A stretch of DNA of 64,000 bases, from assembly GCF_002001175.1 (NCBI RefSeq), contig NZ_MUNT01000011.1, forward strand, positions 62,001 to 126,000, in the 5' to 3' direction. The stretch is from Rhodanobacter sp. C03. GTDB taxonomy: Bacteria > Pseudomonadota > Gammaproteobacteria > Xanthomonadales > Rhodanobacteraceae. The notes beneath the pieces are model-generated. The model had not been told where the DNA came from, searched no databases, and worked only from the letters and a program-made list of their open reading frames with translations. Below, piece after piece: positions 12,296 to 21,000 of the stretch. Each line of letters begins with the position of its first letter. Within the stretch, counting starts at the first letter, position 1. Both the position numbers and the translations under genes were made by a program.

Positions 12296-12661
12296 TGGTT
12301 CGGGTCTGAGGGGTTTCGGAATCTGCGGTTCGGCTAGGTGGGAGCCACTGACATCGACGAGGGGGCGGGGTGGGTCCTGCACCGGGGAAGCTCGTCGCGA
12401 TGTCGTGGCTGGTCGGGAATGCGTGGGCAGGGGCGTGGGGCGTGGGAGAGCGGGCCGTCAGGCAACCTCGACACGTTCTAAGCAACGGCTGGTGCTGCAG
12501 TGCACGGCGCGACTGGCGTCTGTTCACGCACGGAGCGTCCACGCAAGCCAGATGCTCTTGTCGACGAAATTCCGGCGCGCAATCCGGCGCGAGGAAAGCG
12601 TGCGCTAAAAATTTCTGGTGCCGGGTGACGGCACTTTTTTCAACGGGAGGGTTTTGCATTG

Positions 12662-13111
12662 ATGAAGAACGTAATGACTCAGGCGGCGGCTGTGATGCTC
12701 ACAGGCCTGTTCGCCAGTGCGGCAATCGCCGCAGACAAGAAGCCGGCGCAGCCAGCACAGTCGGCGGAGACTTCGGTCGCCGGCGGTTCCATGCAGGTGG
12801 CCTTCTTTGATCCGGTCACCAAGAAGCTGCGCGCGCCCACGCCCGAAGAGGCGGCGGCATTCGCCAAGTCGGTCGAACTCAAGCGCCAGCAGCAGGCCTT
12901 GCTGTCCAGCTCCAGTGGCCGTCCGCGCACCGAGGCCGAGTCGCTCAAGACCCTGCGCACGGTGCGTGTGAATGGTTACACCATGGAAGTGATGGACACG
13001 CCCGAAGACACGGACAGCTACGTGGTCGGCAAGCGCGACGCCAAGGGCAACCTGGTGGTGGTGCACCCGGGTGACGAAGTACCGACTGCCGCCGTGGAGG
13101 TGACGAAATGA
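12662..13111 (+). CDS. small secreted protein resembling post-PEP-CTERM-1 domain proteins
   Basis: A 149-residue protein with a Sec signal peptide (1-23, ending AAIAADK). ATG 12662 follows GGGAGG at 12645-12650. The mature part has FDPVTKKLRAPTPEEAAAF, then a Ser/Arg patch (SSSSGRPRTEAESLKTL) and a C-terminal VVGKRDAKGNLVVVHPGDE. From memory this layout resembles the short 'post-PEP-CTERM-1' family found beside secreted proteins in xanthomonads; I could not check it. It overlaps the zincin-like gene by 4 bases (ATGA), so the two are translationally coupled. A chaperone, inhibitor or accessory role for the neighbour is possible, but nothing in the sequence proves it. Confidence 0.75.
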   Translation: MKNVMTQAAAVMLTGLFASAAIAADKKPAQPAQSAETSVAGGSMQVAFFDPVTKKLRAPTPEEAAAFAKSVELKRQQQALLSSSSGRPRTEAESLKTLRTVRVNGYTMEVMDTPEDTDSYVVGKRDAKGNLVVVHPGDEVPTAAVEVTK

Positions 13112-15114
13112 TCCGCCGCAACACGCTTTTTACGGCCTTCCTGGTTGCCGGCATGCTCGGCTTCGCTGGCAGCGCGCTCGCCGCCGACATCGTCATCATC
13201 AACAAGGACGTTGCCAACACCGGCCTCAATGACACGTCTCCTGCGACGCCGGTTGGCGGCAATGCCGGTGTGACGCGAGGCGAGCAGGCACGTATCGTGT
13301 TCCAGTTCGCGGCCAACATGTGGGGCGCCGTGTTGAAGAGCAGCGTGCCGATCGCGGTCGATGCCAAGTTCGGCCCGCTGCAGTGCGACGCCAATGGCAC
13401 CGTGCTGGGCTCCACCGGCACCAATGGCAATATCCGGTTCACCAATGCCGCCACGGCCCCGGCGGGCGTGAAGCTGAACGTGTGGTATTCCGGCGCACTG
13501 GGCAATGCCTATTCCGGTGCCGATGCCACGCCCACGACGTCCGACATGACCATGTCGTTCAACGGCGCGTTGGGTACGGCAACGTGTCTGCCCGATAGCG
13601 GTTGGTATTTTGGTCTGGATGGCAAAACGCCGGCGGGCCAGAGCAATCTGCTCAACGTCATGCTGCACGAAATGAGTCATGGTCTCGGCTTTGCCGGTAC
13701 GTCCAACCTCACCAGCGGAGCGCTCTCGCAGAGCTCGGTCAACATCTACGAGTACTTCGCTTACAGCAACACCAACAGCAAGGCGTGGGGTGACCTGACC
13801 AATGCGCAGCGCAAGGCCGCGGCCCTGGACGATGGCAATCTCGTTTTCCGCGGCACGAACGTCGTGGCCGAGGCGCCGCTGGCACTGGGTCCGCCGCCGG
13901 TCGTCAAGGTAACCGCGCCTGCCGCCGCCGTGGGTGATTACGCTTATGGCGAGGCATCGTTCGGTCCGGCAGCCACCGCGCAGAATTTCTCAGGCACGGC
14001 CGTGTTGGGCGTTTCCGGCAGTGACAGCCAGGCTTGTACGGCGTTGACCAATCCGGATGCGGTTGCCGGCCACGTCGCGATCGTCGACCGCGGCACCTGC
14101 AGCTTCCAGACCAAGGCTTACAACGCGCAGCAGTCCGGTGCCACGGCGGTGCTCATCGCCAATAACGCCGCCGGCGTGATCGGCATGGCAGGCGACAACA
14201 CAGTCGGTGATGTCACCGTGCCGACCGTGATGGTCAGCCTGGCCGATGGCGCCAAGATCAAGGCCAACGTACCGGCGAGCGTGGGCCTCGGTCTCGGCAA
14301 CGGCCTGGCCGGCACCGATGCGAACGGTAACGTGCAGTTGTATGCGCCAACGACTCTGGCCAGCGGTTCCTCGTTCTCGCATTACGACACCCGTCTGTCG
14401 CCCAATGCGCTGATGGAGTACGCCGAGAGTTCGGATCTGAAGGGGCACATCAATCTGGATCTGACCCCGGCGCTGTTCAAGGACGAGGGCTGGCAGCTCA
14501 ACGAGACCGGCCAGAAGCTGTTGACCTGCGACACCGGCGTGCCGACATGGATCCCGGGTGGCATCGTGATTGGCGCCAACGTGTATGCCAATGCCAAGAC
14601 GATCGCCGCTTCGGCAGCCCATTTCGGGATTTACCGCACGTCGATGTTGACCTACGCCGCCAACCTTGCCGCTCAGCAGCTGATAACGGCGCCGCAGGCC
14701 AGCAGCCTGAATGCCTGCCTCAGTGATGCTGAATTGCAGAATCAGTTCAATGCATGGGGCAACGGCTTGCCTGATCCTTCCGTTCCGACCGGTCCGGTCG
14801 CGATCGAGCTGGCCAACGGAGTTACCGTTGCTGGCCAGTCCGGCGCGGTGGGTGGCGAGAAGCTCTACTCGCTGGTGGTTCCGGCGGGTGCACGTGCACT
14901 GACGCTGCGTACCTCGGGTGGTACGGGCGACGTGTCGATGTTCGTCAAGTTCGGCGCCGAGCCTTCCACAACGGCATACGACTTCACCTCGGCGCATGCC
15001 GGAAACACCGAGTCGGTGGCTGTGAGCAAGCCGAGCGCAGGCACGTACTACATCAAGGTGGTGGGTGTGCAGGCATTCTCGAACGTCAGCGTGCAGGCCA
15101 ATTTCGTGCCGTAA
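13108..15114 (+). CDS. secreted zincin-like protein with PA domain and C-terminal PPC-like domain
   Basis: A 668-residue exported protein. Signal peptide 1-26. A zinc-protease motif MLHEMSHGLGF puts metal ligands at His187 and His191 with the catalytic Glu188. A protease-associated (PA) domain spans about 305-395 (HVAIVDRGTCSFQTKAYNAQ, then AVLIANN). The C-terminal 100 residues (from about 566, VAIELANGVTVAGQSGAVGG) form a PPC-like beta domain with VPAGARALTLRTSGGTGDVS and TYYIKVVG. An almost matching module ends the subtilisin at 15750-17786. The motif HExxHGxGF is a normal active site of secreted metallopeptidases, so proteolysis is likely but not shown. PPC domains are usually cut off after type II export. 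It is coupled to the small secreted protein upstream through an ATGA overlap. Confidence 0.85.
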   Translation: MIRRNTLFTAFLVAGMLGFAGSALAADIVIINKDVANTGLNDTSPATPVGGNAGVTRGEQARIVFQFAANMWGAVLKSSVPIAVDAKFGPLQCDANGTVLGSTGTNGNIRFTNAATAPAGVKLNVWYSGALGNAYSGADATPTTSDMTMSFNGALGTATCLPDSGWYFGLDGKTPAGQSNLLNVMLHEMSHGLGFAGTSNLTSGALSQSSVNIYEYFAYSNTNSKAWGDLTNAQRKAAALDDGNLVFRGTNVVAEAPLALGPPPVVKVTAPAAAVGDYAYGEASFGPAATAQNFSGTAVLGVSGSDSQACTALTNPDAVAGHVAIVDRGTCSFQTKAYNAQQSGATAVLIANNAAGVIGMAGDNTVGDVTVPTVMVSLADGAKIKANVPASVGLGLGNGLAGTDANGNVQLYAPTTLASGSSFSHYDTRLSPNALMEYAESSDLKGHINLDLTPALFKDEGWQLNETGQKLLTCDTGVPTWIPGGIVIGANVYANAKTIAASAAHFGIYRTSMLTYAANLAAQQLITAPQASSLNACLSDAELQNQFNAWGNGLPDPSVPTGPVAIELANGVTVAGQSGAVGGEKLYSLVVPAGARALTLRTSGGTGDVSMFVKFGAEPSTTAYDFTSAHAGNTESVAVSKPSAGTYYIKVVGVQAFSNVSVQANFVP

Positions 15115-15156
15115 CCGATTCGCGCTGGCGCCATCGCCAGTACGCACGGGTAGAAC

Positions 15157-15185
15157 AGCTGGCCCCGGGTATGCCGGGGTCAGCT
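15157..15185 (+). terminator. hairpin after the zincin gene
   Basis: AGCTGGCCCCGG (15157-15168), loop GTATG, CCGGGGTCAGCT (15174-15185), with one G-T pair. It lies 43 bp after the stop codon. No strong T-run follows (TCACTGG), so the call is moderate. Confidence 0.5.
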
Positions 15186-15533
15186 TCACTGGCAGGCAGC
15201 GTCAAGATCGGCATCAGGCACAAGCCAGGCCTTTCGGCGATTTGCGAATGGCCGTCTGGACGTCCATGGACCTTGGTTGAATCCGATTACGCGCACTTGC
15301 ACGAGTCGCGTGCCAAGCGAGTGGTTGCCATGGTTGCAAGGGGGGCCGGGAGCCGCGTCCGCAGTGGATGACGCAATACATTGCGCCTCCCATGGGTGGC
15401 GTTGCCGGATCGCGCGGACCCTGAAACGGCATGGTCGTGGGCCTACGTGGCAAACCATCAATTGATGGGATCGCCGCCAATTTTTCTTCGTAAAACAGTC
15501 AGTTGCTGCATGGCTGACGAGTAACACAGTGCG

Positions 15534-15601
15534 TTCGCAAAAGAATTGCACTGCGTCGCAAATTTGGATTGACCTTCGCAAGAACAGAATGGTAGTTTCG
15601 T
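15534..15601 (+). promoter_or_regulatory. phased array of TCGYAA half-sites upstream of the subtilisin gene
   Basis: Four direct copies occur in the 635-bp non-coding gap: TCGCAA at 15535, 15556 and 15576, and TCGTAA at 15598, spaced 21, 20 and 22 bases, about two helical turns each. A further TCGTAAAAC lies at 15488 and TCGCAGGAAAT at 15626. Extended copies read TTCGC, GTCGC, TTCGC, TTCGT, so the array is reminiscent of PIP/hrpII boxes (two TTCG(C) half-sites about 20 bases apart) used by AraC-type HrpX/HrpB regulators, but the matches are imperfect. The array ends about 150 bases before the ATG. The earlier part, 15186-15480, shows nothing definable. Confidence 0.4.
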
Positions 15602-15749
15602 AAAACTGTGCGGTACAAAGTACTGTCGCAGGAAATAACGGCCCAGCGTATCGCTCGGCGTCAGTGCGTGGAACGGGGAGTTTCACGCGGCACGGTTTCC
15701 ACGGCCACAGCCATGGAAAGCGAATCATCAATACTTGGGGATCATCGCA

Positions 15750-17786
15750 ATGGTGAATAGTTTGGGGATCAAGGGGTTGCTCGCAGCCTCGATTGCAGTG
15801 GCTTTTTCGTTTTCGGCTTTTGCAAGCAATGTTGCGCAGGTGGTATCCGCCAGCCCGACCGTGGCTGCGAAGTTCAATACCAGTGCCCTGCGCACTGAGG
15901 GCAGCTATGACCGTTTCATCGTCAGGTATGTCGATGGCAGCACGGAAAAAGCGAGCACGGCAGCCGCCCTGCAGAGCGTCCAGGCCGCCGTCGCCCGCGC
16001 AGGCGCCATGCGTACCTCGCTGTCGAGCAGTGCGCCAAGCGTGAGCTATGGACGCAAGCTGGCAACCGGTTCCGATCTGGTAACAACCTCACGCAAGCTG
16101 ACGCAGGCAGAAGCCGCGGCTTTCATGCAGTCAATCGCTGCCGATCCGGCCGTTGCCCATGTTGCTCCGGACGTGCTTCGCCACGCCATTGGCGACATCA
16201 AGGCGCATGCCAACCTGGATCCGACGGCCTTCACGCCCAACGACCCCAACTTCGCGAAGTATCAGACGGACTATCTGCCGGGTGACGGCACGTTGACGAC
16301 CACGAACAAGGTTGCCAACTATGGCGGTGTCAACGTCAAGGGCGCCTGGGATCTCGCCGATGGCACTGGCGTGATCATTGCGGTCATCGATACCGGTATC
16401 GTCAAGCATGCGGACGTGAACACGTCACTGGGTGATGCCGGATATGACTTCATCATCGACAAATTTGTTTCCGGGCGCACCGCCGATGGTCGCGTATCAG
16501 GCGGCTGGGATCTCGGCGACTGGACCACGGGCAACACGTACAAGGCAACCAATGGCGGTTGCGTCGATGCCAACAATCCCGCTGAAGCCAGTTCCTGGCA
16601 CGGCACCCATGTGTCCAGCGCCAGCGGTGCCGAGCTGACCAACAACGCTGTCGGCATGGCGGGCATGGCTTACAACGCCAGGGTGCTTCCGATCCGCGCA
16701 CTGGGTCATTGCGGTGGTTACGACAGCGACATCAATGATGCCATCGTGTGGGCCGCAGGCGGCCACGTGGATGGCGTGCCGGACAACCAGAACCGCGCGC
16801 AGGTGATCAATATGAGCCTGGGTGGAGATGGCACTTGCGCGGCAAGCGACGATGCCGCCCTCGCCATCGCCCAGGCCAATGCGTTGGGTACCACCGTCGT
16901 CGTCGCCGCGGGCAACGATGGCGAGTCTGCATCCCTGAGTTCGCCGTCCAGCTGCCCGGGTGTGATCACCGTCGCCTCGACCGGCTACACCAGCAAGCTC
17001 TCGTTCTACTCCAACTACAACAGCCCGGGTGAAAGCGTGGTGGCTCTGGGCGCGTTCGGCGGTGGTGTCTACACCAACGATGCGGCGAGTGGGACGCAGC
17101 TGAATCCAGAAGGCTTCGCCTGGCAGGCCATCAACACGGGCACAACCACACCAAAGGCCAGCCCGAGTGGCGACACCTATGGCGGTATGGCAGGTACCTC
17201 GCAGGCCACGCCGCATGTCACCGCCGCGGTTGCCTTGATGCAGAGCGCTCGCATCAGCGCAAGCCTGCCCCTGCTGAAGCCGGCTGAGGTGCTGAGCATC
17301 CTCAAGAGCACGGCCCGCATCCCCAACGTGAATCCGGATCCGTCGATGACCTTCGGTGCCGGCATCCTCGATGCGGGTGCTGCCGTGGCTGCGGCTGCGG
17401 CCTACGTCCCGGACAATGGTGGTGGTGATAACGGCGGTGGCGATGGCGGCAATCAGGACACCACCATCCCGCTCACCAATGGCGTCGTGCTGGCCAACCA
17501 GTCCGGAGCGACCGGATCCAGCAGCGTCTACAAGCTGGACGTACCGGCAGGTGCACTTGCGCTGACCCTGCGTACGCTCGGTGGCACCGGCAACGTATCC
17601 ATCTACGTCAAGGCGGGCTCCGCAGCCAGCGCTACCGACTACGACTTCAAGTCGGCCAGCAGTGCCGGCAACACTGAGTCGGTGGCGATCTCGCGTCCGA
17701 AAACGGCGACCTACTACATCACCGTGGTGGGCGAGTCCGCTTACAGCGGCGTGAGCGTAGTCGGCAGCTACGTCGCGGCCAAGTAA
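15750..17786 (+). CDS. secreted subtilisin-family (S8) serine protease with C-terminal PPC domain
   Basis: A 678-residue protease precursor. ATG 15750 gives a clean signal peptide (to about Ala25, ending SAFAS); TTG 15735 in the same frame overlaps the likely ribosome site. An N-terminal inhibitor-type propeptide spans about 40-145. The catalytic triad is Asp214 (VIIAVIDTGIVKHADV), His284 (SSWHGTHVSSAS) and Ser484 (GGMAGTSQATPHV), with the oxyanion Asn389 in VVVAAGNDG. A Gly/Asp-rich linker (about 556-571) leads to a C-terminal PPC domain closely like that of the zincin gene just upstream. The family digests extracellular protein, and proteases with this architecture in xanthomonads leave by type II secretion; the xps-type operon 8 kb downstream is the obvious exporter. 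Single gene with its own long upstream region and a terminator. Confidence 0.95.
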   Translation: MVNSLGIKGLLAASIAVAFSFSAFASNVAQVVSASPTVAAKFNTSALRTEGSYDRFIVRYVDGSTEKASTAAALQSVQAAVARAGAMRTSLSSSAPSVSYGRKLATGSDLVTTSRKLTQAEAAAFMQSIAADPAVAHVAPDVLRHAIGDIKAHANLDPTAFTPNDPNFAKYQTDYLPGDGTLTTTNKVANYGGVNVKGAWDLADGTGVIIAVIDTGIVKHADVNTSLGDAGYDFIIDKFVSGRTADGRVSGGWDLGDWTTGNTYKATNGGCVDANNPAEASSWHGTHVSSASGAELTNNAVGMAGMAYNARVLPIRALGHCGGYDSDINDAIVWAAGGHVDGVPDNQNRAQVINMSLGGDGTCAASDDAALAIAQANALGTTVVVAAGNDGESASLSSPSSCPGVITVASTGYTSKLSFYSNYNSPGESVVALGAFGGGVYTNDAASGTQLNPEGFAWQAINTGTTTPKASPSGDTYGGMAGTSQATPHVTAAVALMQSARISASLPLLKPAEVLSILKSTARIPNVNPDPSMTFGAGILDAGAAVAAAAAYVPDNGGGDNGGGDGGNQDTTIPLTNGVVLANQSGATGSSSVYKLDVPAGALALTLRTLGGTGNVSIYVKAGSAASATDYDFKSASSAGNTESVAISRPKTATYYITVVGESAYSGVSVVGSYVAAK

Positions 17787-17807
17787 GCCCTTTCGTCGCA
17801 AGCCAAT

Positions 17808-17835
17808 GAGACTCCGCCCGCATGGGCGGAGTCTC
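17808..17835. terminator. 12-bp symmetric hairpin after the subtilisin gene
   Basis: GAGACTCCGCCC (17808-17819), loop GCAT, GGGCGGAGTCTC (17824-17835). A perfect stem 21 bp beyond the stop codon. There is no T-run on the + strand, so efficiency is uncertain. Confidence 0.55.
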
Positions 17836-18031
17836 ACATGCATCGGACAACGAAATGCCGTGGTGACGAAGCTGCCCGCAAAAACACGCGCGCGCCTTCA
17901 GATCCGGAAGTAACCGGCGCGCAAGTCTGCTTTACCTGTTTCGAAAAGACCTGCAGATGGCAGGCAAAAATCATGTCATTCGGCGCGCGCTTGCTGCGGC
18001 AGGTGCGCGTCGAATTCGAAAAATTCCAGTT

Positions 18032-18036
18032 GGGGG
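18032..18036 (+). promoter_or_regulatory. ribosome site that decides a TTG start for the adhesin
   Basis: GGGGG at 18032-18036 is 7 bases before TTG 18044. That start makes the protein begin with the conserved extended signal peptide sequence NKIYSKVWNKSLG. The upstream in-frame ATG at 17957 has no comparable site and would add 29 unrelated residues. Confidence 0.7.
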
Positions 18037-18043
18037 CAGTGTC

Positions 18044-21000
18044 TTGAACAAGATCTATAGCAAGGTATGGAACAAGTCGTTGGGTATGCTGGTGGTTGCT
18101 TCCGAGCACGCCAAGGCCAGTGGCAAGGGTGGCGCCTCCAAGCGTCTGCGCGCCTCCGCGGCAACGCTGGCCGTGGGCCTGGCGATGGCCGCAAGCTCGG
18201 CTCACGCTGCTGCGGGTGTTTCTCCTTGCGAAGCTCTCTATGCGAGTGGCCACCAGCCAACTGCCAATGGAGCGGATGCCTTGTCCTGTGGTCTCGACGC
18301 CAAGGCGGATGGCGCGGACACCCTTGCGTTTGGCAGCAATGCCTGGGCGTCCGGTGCGGCCAGCATGGCACTTGGCCTGAACAGTGTTTCTTCCGGCATC
18401 AACGCGGTTGCTGCAGGCAATTCTGCAAATGCGAGTGGCTTCTACTCTATCGCCATCGGCGGACAGGCGCAGGCCACTGGTGCGCCACTGGGTGGTTCTG
18501 GTCCGGGTTCGCTCGCCATTGGTGGGGGTGACACCACGGCGCATAAAAATGTTGCCGGCAAGGGCAGCATTGCGGTGGGTTTTGGCAGCCAGGCCGATCC
18601 GCAAGGTGGTGGTGACAACCAGGGGGGAAGTGCGGTGGGCGTGTATGCCCAGGCCAACAATGGCTCGTACAACACTGCGTCAGGTTACAAGGCTTATGCG
18701 AATGCGCCGGGCGTTGGCCCGGACAATGGTGGCTATGCCGTGGCCAATGGCGCGTACTCGAGCGCCAGCGCGGCACAGTCGACTGCGATTGGTAGCGTTG
18801 CGAAAGCTGCCGCGACAAGTGCCTCCGCGCTCGGCTTTGCGGCGCAAGCCACGGCGGCCAACAGCGTGGCGCTGGGCGCCGGCTCGCTTGCCAATGTGGC
18901 AAACACGGTGTCGGTGGGCAACGCCGGTGCCGAGCGTAAGATCGTGAATGTGGCGGCCGGTACGGCCGACACGGATGCGGTGAACGTCAGCCAGCTCAAT
19001 GCGCAGGCGGCAACGACAGAGAAGGCATCGCACCTGTTTGACGCCGACGGCGCGACGGACGGCAATGAAGATGCACTGGCGATCGGCACGCACGCGGTGG
19101 CAGCCGGCGCAAGCAGCTTCGCGCTCGGCGAAGACAGTGCGTCGTACGGTGCCAGTGCGGATGCGGAAGGCGACTTCAGCACGGCGATCGGCGCGCACAG
19201 TTTTGCGCTCAGTGACGGGGCATCTGCGCTGGGCTGGGGCGCAAATGCGGTCGGTGCCAACAGCACGGCGGTGGGTTATGGCAGCGTCGCCAATGCGGAC
19301 AACAGCGTGGCGCTGGGTGCGAACTCGCAGGCGGATCGCGCGAACAGCGTGTCGGTGGGTACGGTCGGCAACGAGCGTCAGGTCACCAACGTGGCGGCGG
19401 GGACACAGTCCACGGATGCCGTGAACAAGGGCCAGCTTGATACGACCAATGCGGCAGTGGCGTTGAACACGACGAACATCGCCAGCAACACGGCGGCGAT
19501 TGGCACGATCAACAGCACGGCGGTGTTCTACACCGATGCGACACGCAAGGCGGTGGTGCTGGGCAACGGCACGACGGCGGTGAAGGTGGGCAACGTGGCG
19601 GCCGGTGACGTCAGCGCCAACAGCAAGGATGCGGTGAACGGCGACCAGCTCAACAACACGAACCAGGCGGTGGCACAGCTGGCTGGCACGACGGTGAAAG
19701 CATCCCGCCTGTTTGACGCCGATGGCGCGACCAACGGCGACGAAGATGCACTGGCGATCGGCACGCACTCGGTGGCAGCCGGCGCGAGCAGCTTCGCGAT
19801 CGGCAATGAGAGTGCGGTATACGGCGCCGGTGCGTCGGCTACCGGCAACAACACTGTGGCGCTGGGCGCGGGCAGCTTCGCGGATGTCGACAATGCGTCG
19901 GCGGTCGGTTCGCTGGCCAGTGCGGTCGGCGCGAACAGCACGGCACTGGGTTACAGCAGCACGGCCGGTGCAGACAACAGCGTGGCCCTGGGTGCGAACT
20001 CGCAGGCGGATCGCGCGAACAGCGTGTCGGTCGGTACGGTGGGCGGCGAGCGTCAGATCACCAACGTGGCGGCGGGCACCGTGGCCGCAGGCAGCACCGA
20101 TGCGGTGAACGGCGGTCAGCTGAAGACCACCAATGATGCAGTGGCGTTGAACACGACGAACATCGCCAGCAACACGGCGGCGATCGGCACAATCAACACC
20201 ACGGCGGTGTTCTATGCCGATGCGACGCGCAAGGCGGTGGTGCTCGGTAACGGGACAACAGCAGTGAAGGTGAGCAACGTGGCGGCCGGTACGGCCGACA
20301 CGGATGCGGTGAACGTCAGCCAGCTCAATGCGCAGGCGGCAACGACAGAGAAGGCATCGCACCTGTTTGACGCCGACGGCGCGACGGACGGCAATGAAGA
20401 TGCACTGGCGATCGGCACGCACGCGGTGGCAGCCGGCGCAAGCAGCTTCGCGCTCGGCGAAGACAGTGCGTCGTACGGTGCCAGTGCGGATGCGGAAGGC
20501 GACTTCAGCACGGCGATCGGCGCGCACAGTTTTGCGCTCAGTGACGGGGCATCTGCGCTGGGCTGGGGCGCAAATGCGGTCGGTGCCAACAGCACGGCGG
20601 TGGGTTACGGCAGCGTCGCCAATGCGGACAACAGCGTGGCGCTGGGTGCGAACTCGCAGGCGGATCGCGCGAACAGCGTGTCGGTGGGTACGGTCGGCAA
20701 CGAGCGTCAGGTCACCAACGTGGCGGCGGGGACACAGTCCACGGATGCCGTGAACAAAGGCCAGCTTGATACGACCAATGCGGCAGTGGCGTTGAACACG
20801 ACGAACATCGCCAGCAACACGGCGGCGATTGGCACGATCAACAGCACGGCGGTGTTCTACACCGATGCGACACGCAAGGCGGTGGTGCTGGGCAACGGCA
20901 CGACGGCGGTGAAGGTGGGCAACGTGGCGGCCGGTACGGCCGACACGGATGCGGTGAACGTGGCGCAGCTGAACGATTCGATGACGGGCGCGACGCGCTT

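Noticed and set aside
12258..12659. 133-codon minus-strand ORF in the gap before the zincin operon
   Set aside because: Pro/Arg/Ser-rich product with no ribosome site; it overlaps the likely promoter of the operon.
15735..15749. TTG 15735 as the start of the subtilisin gene
   Set aside because: It coincides with the probable ribosome site; ATG 15750 gives a better signal peptide.
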